Source: Cunninghamella blakesleeana
Taxonomy: Eukaryota > Mucoromycota > Mucoromycetes > Mucorales > Cunninghamellaceae
Length of the DNA: 64,000 nucleotides
Assembly (NCBI GenBank): GCA_017871115.1
Contig: JAFCIZ010000001.1
Coordinates: 7,968,159 to 8,032,158, forward strand
Direction: 5' to 3'
The notes under the pieces: generated by a model
The model's database searches: none
The model's input: the letters and a program-made list of their open reading frames with translations, nothing else
Told to the model about the DNA's origin: nothing
Shown here: positions 28,273-40,138 of the stretch, piece by piece
Layout of the letters: the number at the start of each line of letters is the position of its first letter
Position numbering within the stretch: the stretch's first letter is position 1
Translations under genes and position numbers: made by a program

Positions 28273-30885
28273 ATGAACACTCCTCATCAGTTTAAATATG
28301 ATAAAAATGAGCTAGAATCAGCTTTTGAATTAGACGACGAAGATTCTATTTTCAGTAGACCAAGTACAGATGATCGCCACCACCATCTTTCACATCATTT
28401 ACATAATGACGATGATGACGATTCTTTATCACTATCATCAGATCAAGATGAACAAAACCTATTACCATCCACCTACCATGCCAATCGTTCTTCAGCCTCC
28501 GTATTTTCTTTTGAATCTATACCCATGATCCCTCTCACTCAAACTCAAGCAAGAGGACCTGAATTACAAAAAAAAGTAACGTTTATTAATGGTCTAGGAT
28601 TAGTCATTGGTTCCATGATAGGAAGTGGTCTATTTAGTTCTCCAGGTGAATATAAGTTATTTTTTTTATATATGCACATATTTATTATTATTACAATAAT
28701 AATATAATAATACCAATATATATTATTATTGATTATTATGGTTACTGTAATTTTTGTCCCTTTTTTTTCATAATCCCTTTTTTTTTTGAACTAAATGGTT
28801 TTTATATATAGCCATATATGTCATTCTAATTCTAATTTTCTTTTTCTTTTTTTTGTTGAAAACGCTTTTTAAAACTCAGGCCCAGTATTAGAAGCAACAC
28901 AAGCACCAGGGACAGCATTATTAGTATGGTTAGTTGCTGGTTTATTAGCACTCTCAGGCGCATTATGTTATGCGGAATTAGGAGCCATGTTACCTATGAA
29001 TGGTGGTGAGTCTGTCTATTTAGGTCGGGCGTATGGTAGTTTAGTAGCATTTATATTTGAATTTATTACAATTATGGTTCAAAAGGTAGGTAACACAAAA
29101 GCACCCATCATTAAAGTTTTTTTAAATTATTTAAATGGAATTAAATCGACTTAAAATATATATATTATTATTATTATTTTTAAAAAAAAATAGCCTGGAA
29201 GTAACGCGATTGTTTGTATCGTTCTTGGAGAATATGTATCTAGAATAGCTTACCATACTTATTTTTTTCAAGTCCCTCATGATTCAGATGAAGCGGTGGA
29301 ATTGGCCGACTCAGTAATTCCAAAATTTTTACCAAAATTAATAGCTGTGGCAACACTTATTTTAATCAGTATATTAAATTCAGTATCAACAAGAGCTGGG
29401 ATTCATGTTCAAGATTTCTTAACCATGATTAAAGTCATAGCAGCTGTTGTAATATCTATTACGGGTGTAGTACTATTAGCTCAAGGCACAATGAAAGAAA
29501 ATACTTTTGAAATGGTACCCTTTTTGGTCATATTGATACAATCACTTTTGGCCAATATACTATGGCATTATACTCTGGTAAAATAAATATCATAAAAAAA
29601 GGAAAAAGATAGATAGGTAGATAGGTAGATAAGTAAGTATATAAATAGGTAAATAGAGGGAGAAAGAAAGAGTGAGAGAGAAGAAATATTAAAAAATGAA
29701 AAGTTTGATGCCAGTAACTAAAAAATATATAAATAAATAAATAAACTTTAATATAGGTCTATGGGCTTATGATGGATGGAACAACCTCAATTATGTCTCT
29801 GGTGAAATGAAAAATCCACATCGTGATCTTCCTCGGGTTATATTTCTAGGTATTCCATTAGTCATCTTGACATATATTTTGGCTAATGTTGCATATCTTG
29901 GTGTGCTCCGCCCTCAAGTTGTCATGCATACAAATACGGTTGCAATGGATTTTGGGAAAAAGGCTTTTGGTCCTACTGGCGGTATTCTATTTGCAGTCTG
30001 TGTAGCTTTAAGTTGCTTTGGGGTAAATTAAAAAAGAAAAAGAGGAAGAAAGAAAAGAAAGAAAGAAGATTGAAAAACAAAGATGCAATGGACATTTTAT
30101 TTATCAAACTAAATATTTTTTATTTTCTCTTCCAAACTTGTATTTATATATTAGACGGCCAACGCAAGTATATTCACTGGTGCCCGAATTATCTATGTTT
30201 CAGCAAAACAAGGTCATCTACCATCATTTCTTGGAAAATTAAATACAAGCAGGCATACACCAATAACAGCCATCATACTGCAATTAATCTTGACAACATT
30301 ATTCATATTAGTTGGAAGTTTTCGTGCTCTAGTAAATTTTTATTCAGTCTGTGCCTGGTTGTAAGTACCAATAAATGTTTTTTTTTTTTTTTTTTATTAA
30401 AATAATAATTTCTTTGTATATATTAATTAACTTTTTTATTTCTATTTTATAATTGTCCCACAGATTCTATTTCTTAGCTGTATTTTCATTATTAATATTA
30501 CGGTATAGAGAACCTGAATTAAAACGCCCATATAGAGTTTTATCCACACCCATCCTATTTTGTATGGTAGCGTTATTCCTTTGTACAACTCCCTTTATAG
30601 AAGCTCCTTTGGAAAGTTTATCTGCAATTGGATTTCTGTTTATATCTATTCCAATTTGGCTTATACAAATCAAATATAAATCGGCAATTATCAATTTATG
30701 GAATGGTAAGTTATATATAACAGATACATAGGTTTCAAAATAAAAATAGAATAAAAAATAAAAATGAAGTTAAAAAAGGATTAATGTATACATATACATC
30801 ATATCATATTATTTATATAGGCCTCGTAGATAGAATAAAAGGACAACCTAGAGGATATCAAGGAATGGAGATGACTGAAACTTAA
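28273..30885 (+). CDS. L-type amino-acid transporter, APC superfamily (left copy)
   Basis: Seven exons: 28273-28645, 28880-29085, 29194-29577, 29757-30022, 30155-30360, 30464-30705 and 30821-30885; about 580 aa. A soluble acidic/His/Ser-rich N-tail of ~105 residues precedes TM1, which starts at [20 protein letters not shown] with the GSGLF substrate-binding loop of APC carriers. About twelve hydrophobic segments follow; the conserved [19 protein letters not shown] loop after TM6 is typical of LAT/SLC7 and fungal Mup1-like permeases. Substrate is probably a neutral amino acid or methionine. Exon 3 lacks one T (near 29,521), and a TGG codon present in the right arm is missing near 30,540. Intron 3 contains GATA-type repeats (29,607-29,640). 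Confidence 0.87.
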
Positions 30886-30977
30886 AAAAACATCTTGGAG
30901 GTTCCAAATTTGTATAAACTTTTTTTTTAGACTAGAAGGGGATTTAATAATGATAAAGACGAAGATATTTAACTTAT

Positions 30978-31008
<31 letters not shown>

Positions 31009-31513
31009 ATATAATATAATATAATATTTTAATATTTATAAATTATGCATATAATAATGGCTGTAATAAATGTTTACTAAATTTAATACTAATTTTACTA
31101 TACTTAATATTATTAACTCACACATTCGTATATATTTACATCTGGATTAATACCGATGATGTATATATTGTTTATTTTATGTTTTTCTACATAAAATTCA
31201 GCAGAAATTCTTTTTTAGGAAAGTTTATTCACATGAATTGCGTGTTCGGTAACAGGAGAACGAATATAACAAAGAGATAATTTGGATGATCAATTGGCTA
31301 GCCTATGAAAGTTAGCATAATTACCCCCTGAGTGATTTTTAATAAGTGATATGTGAAGAAAATAAAAAAAAAACTCTTTGTTTTTTAAACTTTTTTTTTT
31401 TAAATACTGCATATTTCAATATTCATCTTTTTTATTGAATTAGCATTACAATTTTTTTTTACTTTTTTTAATATATATATACTTTGGATACCAACCAGAT
31501 TAATACCTACACA
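30886..31513. promoter_or_regulatory. Intergenic region before ankyrin gene
   Basis: About 630 bp between the permease stop and the start of the ankyrin gene, both on the + strand. Holds a (TA)n run followed by TAATA repeats (30,978-31,026). A more complex stretch at 31,230-31,340 has no recognisable content. T-rich sequence just upstream of 31,514 probably belongs to the ankyrin gene promoter. Confidence 0.5.
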
Positions 31514-33843
31514 ATGTCAAAATCTTTATTAGAAATATCGAATAAAAACTATAATACGACAGCAACCTTACTTAAAACAGATAAAGTAGCATTTAAAGAA
31601 TTTTGTATCATTATTGATTCATTACAATGTCAAGAAATTAAAAAAAAAATTTATACAGCAATGAATAAGATTATAGTGAATTGGGAACGTCAGCATGAAT
31701 CACTTGTAAATACTTTAAAAGAATATGAATATATCTATGATAATCTTCAAAATGATTATCAAATTCAAAAAATGAGATTTGATAGTACAGTACAAGAAAT
31801 GCAATATTACAAATTAAAATATGAAACGTCATTAATGATTCACAGCAATAGTGAAAATGACAATAATCAGCATAATCATTATAATCATAGCAACAGCGGC
31901 AACAATAATATTACTGATAATAATCAAATGGGTCAACAACAACAGCTTGATTCTTATTTAAAAAAAAATGTTATTCTTTCCAAAGTTTAAATAGTAGCTG
32001 TAGAGATTCAACTATCACATTCAATAGTAGTATCCATTCTTCTGATAGAATCAGTAAATCTAGTTATTATAGCGCACCTTTTGATTTAGATCATAGCAAT
32101 GCAAAACGGCCAACGTCACCTACACGGAATCAACAATTTGAATCTCCATCTCTTTTTTTTATAATAAACCTTATGGTAATCATCTACAACAACATAATAA
32201 TAATAGCAGTAATAATATTGATGACCGTGATCATGATCATACTTTATTTGATATTCTCTCTGTTTTGGAAGATTACCTTCATTGGAATCAATTCCTTCAC
32301 CAAAATCACCACCTCCTGATGATCTACCATTACCACCTCCACCATCATCAATCTCTTCATCACCTACCATTACCAAACAAAAGGGATAAATTCAAACATA
32401 TCATCCTTCCTAACTAATTCAACAGAAAACATACATAATAACAATAATAATTACGTTATTGATGATAATGCAAAATTTTCAAATAATATAATCTCATCAC
32501 CATTATCATATAATTCACAAATAAATACATTATCACAATCTTTATCAATGACTGAAAAAATTTCTCATCTCATAACGAAGAACTTGAATACGGTTGCGGT
32601 GAAGGCTTTTGGCATACAATAGCTCGTGGAAAATCGGATAAAGAAGGTGTTGATTCTTTAGTTGCGTAAGTTGTTTTTTAAAAAATAAAATAAAAAATAG
32701 AGTAGTGGTCAATAAATATATATAGTATAATTTAAAAAGAATATTTTATTCATGAACTTATTTTTAAATATAAATATTCATTAGAAACTATATAAAGCGG
32801 GGAGGAAAAACTAATGTTGCTAATCATACATCAACCAACAAACTAGTAAAAGAAGGATACGGGCTAATCCATGCATTAATAGCCATTAAAAACACATCTG
32901 CATTAAAAAGGGTTATTGTCGCTGGTGTGAATACACATGCACTACCATTAGGCAATTCTGGCCAAGATAAAATGCCTCCATTGATTTTGGCTGCAAAATT
33001 AAATTATATAAATGGGATAAGATTATTAGTAGAGTATGCTTCTACAAACATATTGGAAAGTCAAGGACCTAATAAAGAAAATGCCTTACATGCTGCTGCT
33101 GAAATGGATGCTTTGGAGATAGCTGATTATCTTTTACACCTGTGTCCTAACGGACTAATCGATCAAGTTGATACAAATGGTAATATATATATATATATAT
33201 ATATATATTCATATATAGTAAACAAAAAAATACATTTGCATGGACTATTAATATTTATGATGTTTATTTTCATTTAATATCTTTATATCTTTATTTAAAA
33301 AAAATTAGGTGCAACACCACTTCATTATGCTTGTAAATCTGGAAAAACAAGAATGATTGAATATTTAGTCAACACATGCGGTATGTCTCCTAATAAAACT
33401 GATCATATAGGTGAAACACCATTACATTATGCCATAAGAAATCGTCGAGGAAAAGCCGTTGTCAAATTAGTTAGCGATTTAGGTGCTTATCCAAACACAT
33501 ATGTTACCAAACAGGTCCCAACACCATTGGATCTTGCCAAATCAGGTGGATTAATAATATCAATATATAATTTTTACGTAAAATGGGTGCTAAAACAGTA
33601 AAAGAAATGGAGAAAACTATCCTTCAACAAAAACAACATCAGCACCAAAATAGTGAAGCTAATGGTGCTCATACAAGAGCAACAATGACAACAAGTACTA
33701 TTAGTAGTAGTGATTGCTCAATACATAGCGGTAAAACATCAGAAAGTAATGGTAGTACATCAAGTTTAAGTAGTAAAAGCTATGTTTTTGGTGCGACATT
33801 ATTAATGAAATCAAAGCTAGAAGAACTAATGTCAAAGCAATAA
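31514..33843 (+). CDS. Coiled-coil, Asn/Ser-rich, ankyrin-repeat protein (left copy)
   Basis: Three exons: 31514-32665, 32785-33179 and 33310-33843; about 694 aa after indels are allowed for. Residues ~1-125 are helical, probably a coiled coil (ERQHESLVNTLKEYEYIYDN). A low-complexity Asn/His/Ser linker with a Pro-rich patch (SPPPDDLPLPPPPSS) follows. Residues ~430-590 contain ankyrin-type repeats (KMPPLILAAKLNYINGIRLL; NALHAAAEMDALEIADYLL; GATPLHYACKSGKTRMIEYL; GETPLHYAIRNRRGKAVVKL). The N-terminal helix may be an AH/BAR-type membrane domain, which I cannot confirm. Function unknown, likely scaffolding. This copy is broken near 33,565 and in the linker. Confidence 0.8.
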
Positions 33844-34058
33844 AAAAAAAATTGAATCATGTTATTGTTTCCTTCATTTATTTATTCTCTCTCTCTCTGT
33901 TTAGTGTCGCTTTACTATAATCTTGTATCTAACTTATCAATCAATATTATATACTTTTTATTAACTTTTTTTAAAAAAATAATAATTATAATCTACGAAT
34001 ATGCTATAATGATAATAACAGTACTAATAATAAACAATAACCTATCATCCATCCTATA
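33844..34058. terminator. Convergent 3' region, ankyrin gene / prefoldin 1
   Basis: 215 bp between stop codons, AT-rich with a CTCTCTCTCTCTG pyrimidine run (33,888-33,900). The ORFs here are out-of-frame noise. Confidence 0.4.
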
Positions 34059-34707
34059 TTACATTGATCGAGGACCGTTTAAAATATCCTTCAAATTTCC
34101 TTGTGCTTCAGCTGCTGTTCTTTCCCAATATTTTTGTGATTTTTCTAATTGCTGAATTGTTCATCAGCTTTTTCTACGGATTGTACATATTGACTCTTCA
34201 TTTCAGATAAAGGTGCTTGAATAAACCTATTAAATAATACATAGAATAGATATATACATATTATTATTATAATTATTACACTATCCATATCGATATCAAT
34301 ATATCCATTACATCTTGCCCACAGGTTTATATGTTTTGGTACCAGATTCTAAAGTCTCTAATTCACGACGTGTAACTCAGCCATTTTTCTTTCTCTTTGT
34401 TTATTTTGTATTTGTGCTTTTACTGTATTGACTTGTTGTTGGCTGGTGATATATTTAGCCTGAAGTTCTATGAAGATCTAGAAAGTGCGAGAGAGGAAAC
34501 AATAATTTTTTTTTATTTAGTCATCATATGCTGACGTTTTTATTATTTATATTTATTTCACATCAAGTTTATTACTATTATTGTTATTATTTTATTATTA
34601 TTAAATATTATTATTAATTGATTTATAATAAAAAATTAAAAAAAAAAAAGAAAAAAAACTAGAAAACATCATACATTACGAATAGCATCGTCAGATATAC
34701 CAGACAT
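34059..34707 (-). CDS. PFD1: Prefoldin subunit 1 (left copy, frameshifted)
   Basis: Three exons mirrored from the intact right-arm copy (122 aa, the same length as human PFDN1). Family features are an N-terminal helix with ELQAKYITSQQQV, the hairpin region TYKPVGKMFIQ, and a C-terminal helix QQLEKSQKYWERTAAEA; together they form a beta-type prefoldin coiled coil. Prefoldin hands nascent actin and tubulin to the chaperonin CCT. This copy carries small deletions near 34,157 and 34,374 that break the frame. Confidence 0.88.
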
Positions 34708-34981
34708 GTTTATAAATTACTATTTTATTGTATATATTTATATATATATAATAGAAAAAGGAAAGGAAAGGGAAGGTAAAAAAAAATTGAATTCTAGTAA
34801 AAAAAAGCGGAATTTTAAATTAATTTTTATATAAAAAAAATGAATTCCTTTCTCCTTTTTGATTTTTCTTTCGCTTTTCTTTTTATTTTTTATTACCTTT
34901 TACTTTTTTTTTTGATATTCTATATATTTAACTTGCTTTATTCTGAATTGTCTTATTTTTAATTTAACTTTTAAATTTATA
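34708..34981. promoter_or_regulatory. Bidirectional promoter, prefoldin 1 / ZFAND2-like
   Basis: 274 bp between divergent start codons, with A-rich then T/C-rich tracts on either side. No coding potential. Confidence 0.5.
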
Positions 34982-36154
34982 ATGGAATTACCTGACGTTG
35001 GAAAACATTGTTCTTTAAAAGATTGCTCCCAATTAGGTATATATCATATTCGGCTGACCAAATTAAAATACAATGAAATATTTAGCTCCTGATGGAATCT
35101 ATTTTATTTTTTCATTATTCTTAATAGATTTTCTTCCTTATAATTGTTATCATTGTAAAAAAATATATTGGTGTGTAGAATGAAAATTTATTATTACTAT
35201 TACTACTATTATTATTGCTAATTACTTATAGTATGTATATGTTTTTTTCTATTTAGTCAGGAAACACTTTAAATTAGACGATCATAATTGTCCAATAAGA
35301 CAAGATCCAAACTTCGATGTTCGGTAAATATTACAAAATGGAATAAAAAATGATAAGATTAGTATAAGATTTTTTTTATGTAATAACCAATATAAATTAT
35401 TTCTTTTTTTTATTATTTATAAATTAGTGTAGTAACTTGCCCTATTTGTAATAAACCTGTACCTGGACAAGAAATGAAGACCCAAATGATCGAGTCTATC
35501 GACATATTCAAAATAATTGTATGGACCAAAAAACACCTTCAAATCTATGTAAATTAAAAGGGTGTAAAACAAAACTCTTGGTACCAATGAATTGTAATGC
35601 TTGTGGATTATCTTATTGTGTAAAACATCGTTTAGAACAAGATCATCAATGTGAAGGGAATAAGAAGAAAAATAATAATTCAGCTTTTAAATATTCATTG
35701 TCATCATCATCACAACAATCTACCCCGCAAAAAATGTCTGCATTAGCTGCCATCAAAAGATCAACTGGATTAAAGCAAAATACAAGTAATAACAATAATA
35801 ATAACAATAATAGGTATGTAATATATATATATTAATGATAGCAATAATAATAATAAGGAAAAATAAATATATTAATAAAAACATTCCTTTTTTATATTTT
35901 AATTACATAGACAAAATAATATTAACCGACAAAAAATTCAGACTCTTCAAGCTAAAGCAACCGAGGTGTAAGTTTATACTATATATAAAAATAATAATAT
36001 ACAAAGTAGAATGAAATTAATATAAAAATAAGAACTAATAGTTCCCCTCTCACCTTGAATATAGGCAATAACAGAAGAAGAACAAATTCAATTGGCTACT
36101 TTATTATCTCTAGAACATAAAAACAAGGAAAATAAAAATTGTATTATAGCATAA
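34982..36154 (+). CDS. ZFAND2-like protein: two AN1 zinc fingers plus UIM (left copy)
   Basis: Six exons: 34982-35036, 35128-35170, 35257-35323, 35428-35813, 35911-35965 and 36065-36154; 231 aa when one extra A (near 35,263) and one missing C (near 35,467) are corrected from the right arm. First AN1 finger near residues 10-45 (C-x4-C, CYHCKKIYC, H-x5-H-x-C pattern), a linker with TCPICNKPVPG, and a second AN1 finger (LCKLKGCKTKL, CNACGLSYC, H-x5-H-x-C). A Ser/Asn-rich stretch and a C-terminal helix EEEQIQLATLLSLEH follow; the last fits the ubiquitin-interacting motif (acidic run, Ala, Ser). ZFAND2A/B proteins escort ubiquitinated clients to the proteasome. Confidence 0.82.
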
Positions 36155-36402
36155 AATTAATGTTATATATCACCACTTTAGAGGTTTCCTTTTTTGATCA
36201 TTTACTATTATCACGTGAACTTTAATTCTTTATTTTTGTACATTAGTTTTTTCTTTTTAGTTTAACTTTTTTACTTTATTTATTTTATTATGTCAATTAA
36301 TTAAACAAATATATATATATAATTCTATAATTAAAATATCTAATGATTATTATTATTTGATCATACATGTATATTATATGAAAAAAAATCGTACTAGATA
36401 AA
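36155..36402. terminator. Convergent 3' region, ZFAND2-like / PEX14-like
   Basis: 248 bp between the stop codons of two convergent genes, AT-rich, with TTATTTTATTATG stretches. No coding potential. Confidence 0.4.
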
Positions 36403-36983
36403 TCAGTTATCATCACTTAATTCTTTAACTTCTTCAATAGTTACTGAGCTTTTTTCCGTTTCTTTTCCTTTTCCTTTATCAATTGATGTTGTTGTTGTTG
36501 TTGTAGGATTAGATTCTTTTGCTTCCGCTTCTGCTGCTACTGCTGTGGTAGTAGGGGAAGTTGTAGCTTCAAGTGATTTATTATGTAATTCGGACCGGAA
36601 TGATTGAGATTCACGTTGTCTCGGATGATAAGCTTGACTGGTACTTGAAGACGAAGATGATGTTACTGTATTTGTATTAGGGATGGAAGAAGTATTTGGC
36701 ACATCGATTTTTTATCATTATTCTTATCATTATCATTATTATTCTCATTGCTAGCAGCGGTTGTTAATGACGGTGTTGATGGAGTAGAAGATGCTGAAGG
36801 TTTTAGTTGAGCCTTTGGGAAATTACGTCGACTTAATAGCATACCTTTAAAACTACGAATTTCACTTTTCACACCTGAACAGCATCATCATCAAACCCAG
36901 TATTACTTTTATTACTAAATGAAGATCCATAAACAGAATAAGGTGTATAAGACGTGTAATTATACGGGTTTTGTAATGACATC
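36403..36983 (-). pseudogene. PEX14: PEX14-like C-terminal part, cut by palindrome centre (left copy)
   Basis: Minus-strand reading: MSLQNPYNYTSYTPYSV, an acidic stretch (GFDDDAVQ), then VKSEIRSFKGMLLSRRNFP, which strongly resembles the C-terminal segment of PEX14 (a peroxin that docks the PEX5 receptor at the peroxisome membrane). After it come Pro/Ser/Thr-rich, Asn/Asp-rich and acidic tails ending VKELSDDN. The N-terminal PEX5-binding domain, the membrane segment and the coiled coil are absent. They would lie past 36,990, exactly where the sequence folds back. The apparent ATG (36,983-36,981) may therefore be internal to an exon (an AG precedes it). One base is missing near 36,876 and some near 36,710. 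Confidence 0.6.
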
Positions 36984-37030
36984 CTTAAAATTTATTTTGA
37001 CCATAATTTTTTTTTTAAATTTTAAGAACG
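36984..37030. other. Palindrome centre
   Basis: The two arms meet here. CTTAAAATTT at about 36,992-37,001 pairs with AAATTTTAAG at about 37,017-37,026, leaving a spacer of roughly 15-18 bases that is T-rich on one side. The first ~1.5 kb of the right arm after this point is the most error-ridden part of the window. Confidence 0.85.
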
Positions 37031-37033
37031 TTA

Positions 37034-37590
37034 CAAAACCGAATCTAATTACGCTCTTATAAACCCTTTTGTTGAAATGGAATCATCCATTAGTAATAAA
37101 AAGTAATACTGGGTTGATGATGATGCTGTTCATGGTGTCCAAATGAAATTCGTAGTTTAAAGGTATCTATTAAGTCGATTTAATTCAAAAAGTATTCAAC
37201 TAAAACCTTCAGCCTGTCTACTCCATCAACACCGTCATTAAAAACCGATGCTAGCAATGAGAATAATAATGATAATGATAGATAAGATAAAAAAATCGAT
37301 GTGCCAAATCCTTCTTCCATCTATACAAATACAGTAACATCATCTTCGTTTCAAGTACCAGTCAAGCTTATCATCCGAGACAACGTGGAATCTCAATCAT
37401 TCGGTCCGAATTAATAATAAATCACTTGAAGCTACAACTTCCCTACTACCACAGCAGTAGCAGCAGAAGCGGAAGCAAAAGAATCTAATCCTACAACAAC
37501 AACAACAACATCAATGATAAAGGAAAGGAAGAAACGGAAAAAAAGCTCAGTAAACTATGAAGAAGTTAAAGAATTAAGTGATGATAACTG
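37034..37590 (+). pseudogene. PEX14: PEX14-like C-terminal part (right copy, heavily corrupted)
   Basis: Matches the left copy in inverse order but with frequent small errors. The conserved LLSRR block is degraded (near 37,165-37,200), and stretches such as the acidic tail end near 37,555-37,587 remain recognisable. No open frame spans it. Its error density is far above that of other right-arm genes. Confidence 0.6.
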
Positions 37591-37839
37591 TATTATTAGT
37601 ACGATTTTTTTCATATAATATACATGTATGATCAAATAATAATAATCATTAGATATTTTGTAATTATAGAATTATATATATATATGTTTTAATTAATTGA
37701 CATAATAAAATAAATAAAGTAAAAAAAGTTAAACTAAAAAGAAAAAACTAATGTACAAAAATAAAGAATTAAAAGTTCACGTGATAATAGTAAATGATCA
37801 AAAAAGAAAACTCTAAAGTGGTGATATATAACATTAATT

Positions 37840-38990
37840 TTATGCTATAATACAAGTTTATTTTCCTTGTTTTTATGTTCTAGAGATAATAAAGTAGCCA
37901 ATTGAATTTGTCTCTCTGTTATTGCCTATATTCAAGGTGAGAGGGGAACTATAGTTCTTATTTTATATTAATTTCATTCTACTTTGTATATTATTATTTT
38001 TTATATAATAGTATATAACTACAACTCGGTTGCTTTAGCTTGAAGAGTCTGAATTTTTGTCGGTTAATATTATTTTGTTTATGTAATTAAAATATAAAAA
38101 AAGAATGTTTTATTTAAAATTATTTTCCTTATTATTATTATTGCTATCATTAATATATATATTACATACCTATATTGTTATATTATGTATTATTGTATTT
38201 TGCTTTAATCCAGTTGATCTTGATGGCAGCTAATGCAGACATTTTTTGCGGGGTAGATTGTTGTGATGATGATGACAATGAATATTTAAAACTGAATTAT
38301 TATTTTTCTTCTATTCCCTTCACATGATGATCTTGTTCTAAACGATGTTTAACAATAAGATAATCACAAGCATTACATTCATTGGTACCAAGATTTTGTT
38401 TTACACCCTTTTAATTACATAGATTTGAAGGTGTTTTTTGGTCCATACAATATTTTGAATATGTCGATAGACTCGATCATTTGGGTCTTCATTTCTTGGT
38501 CCAGGTACAGGTTTATTACAAATAGGGCAAGTTACTACACTAATTTATAAATAATAAAAAAGAAAGAAATAATTTATATTGGTTATTACATAAAAAAAAA
38601 TCTTATACTAATCTTATCATTTTTTATTCCATTTTGTAATATTTACCGAACATCGAAGTTTGGATCTTGTCTTATTGGACAATTATGATCGTCTAATTTA
38701 AAGTGTTCCTGACTAAATAGAAAAAAAAACATATACATACTATAAGTAATTAGCAATAATAATAGTAGTAATAGTAATAATAATTTTCATTCTACACACC
38801 AATATATTTTTTTACAATGATAACAATTATAAGGAAGAAAATCTATTAAGAATAATGAAAAAATAAAATAGATTCCATCAGGAGCTAAATATTTCATTGT
38901 ATTTTAATTTGGTCAGCCGAATATGATATATATACCTAATTGGGAGCAATCTTTTAAAGAACAATGTTTTCCAACGTCAGGTAATTCCAT
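37840..38990 (-). CDS. ZFAND2-like AN1/UIM protein (right copy, indels)
   Basis: Start ATG 38990-38988; same six-exon layout as the left copy. It keeps the correct base counts in exon 3 and at the start of exon 4 (CCTGGACC), which establish that the two AN1 fingers lie in one frame. The Ser/Asn stretch and UIM exons (37,840-38,250) carry several errors close to the palindrome centre, including an altered UIM region. Confidence 0.75.
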
Positions 38991-39269
38991 TATAAATTTA
39001 AAAGTTAAATTAAAAAAATAAGACAATTCAGAATAAAGCAAGTTAAATATATAGAATATCAAAAAAAAAAGTAAAAGGTAATAAAAAATAAAAAGAAAAG
39101 CGAAAGAAAAAATCAAAAAAGGAGAAAGGAATTCATTTTTTTTATATAAAAATTAATTAAAATTCCGCTTTTTTTTTACTAGGAATTCAATTTTTTTTTA
39201 CCTTCCCTTTCCTTTCCTTTTTCTATTATATATATATAAATATATACAATAAAAATAGTAATTATAAAC

Positions 39270-39925
39270 ATGTCTGGTATATCTGACGATGCTATTCGTA
39301 ATGTATGATGTTTTCTAGTTTTTTTTCTTTTTTTTTTTTAATTTTTTATTATAAATCAATTAATAATAATAATATTAATAATAATAAAAATAATAACAAT
39401 AATAGTAATAAACTTGATGTGAAATAAATATAAAATAATAAAAACGTCAGCATATGATGACTAAATAAAAAAAAAATTATTGTTTCCTCTCTCGCACTTT
39501 CTAGATCTTCATAGAACTTCAGGCTAAATATATCACCAGCCAACAACAAGTCAATACAGTAAAAGCACAAATACAAAATAAACAAAGAGAAAGAAAAATG
39601 GCTGAGTTAACACGTCGTGAATTAGAGACTTTAGAATCTGGTACCAAAACATATAAACCTGTGGGCAAGATGTAATGGATATATTGATATCGATATGGAT
39701 AGTGTAATAATTATAATAATAATATGTATATATCTATTCTATGTATTATTTAATAGGTTTATTCAAGCACCTTTATCTGAAATGAAGAGTCAATATGTAC
39801 AATCCGTAGAAAAAGCTGATGAACAAATTCAGCAATTAGAAAAATCACAAAAATATTGGGAAAGAACAGCAGCTGAAGCACAAGGAAATTTGAAGGATAT
39901 TTTAAACGGTCCTCGATCAATGTAA
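39270..39925 (+). CDS. PFD1: Prefoldin subunit 1 (right copy, intact)
   Basis: Exons 39270-39302, 39505-39671 and 39757-39925 total 369 bases, encoding 122 aa in one frame with GT-AG introns. MSGISDDAIRN starts a helix, IELQAKYITSQQQV continues it, GTKTYKPVGKMFIQ is the beta-hairpin segment, and the second helix ends NGPRSM. It matches the beta-class prefoldin 1 in length and pattern. Convergent with the ankyrin gene (stop at 40,139). Confidence 0.92.
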
Positions 39926-40138
39926 TATAGGATGGATGATAGGTTATTGTTTATTATTAGTACTGTTATTATCATTATAGCATATTCGTAGATTATAATT
40001 ATTATTTTTTAAAAAAGTTAATAAAAAGTATATAATATTGATTGATAAGTTAGATACAAGATTATAGTAAAGCGACACTAAACAGAGAGAGAGAGAATAA
40101 ATAAATGAAGGAAACAATAACATGATTCAATTTTTTTT

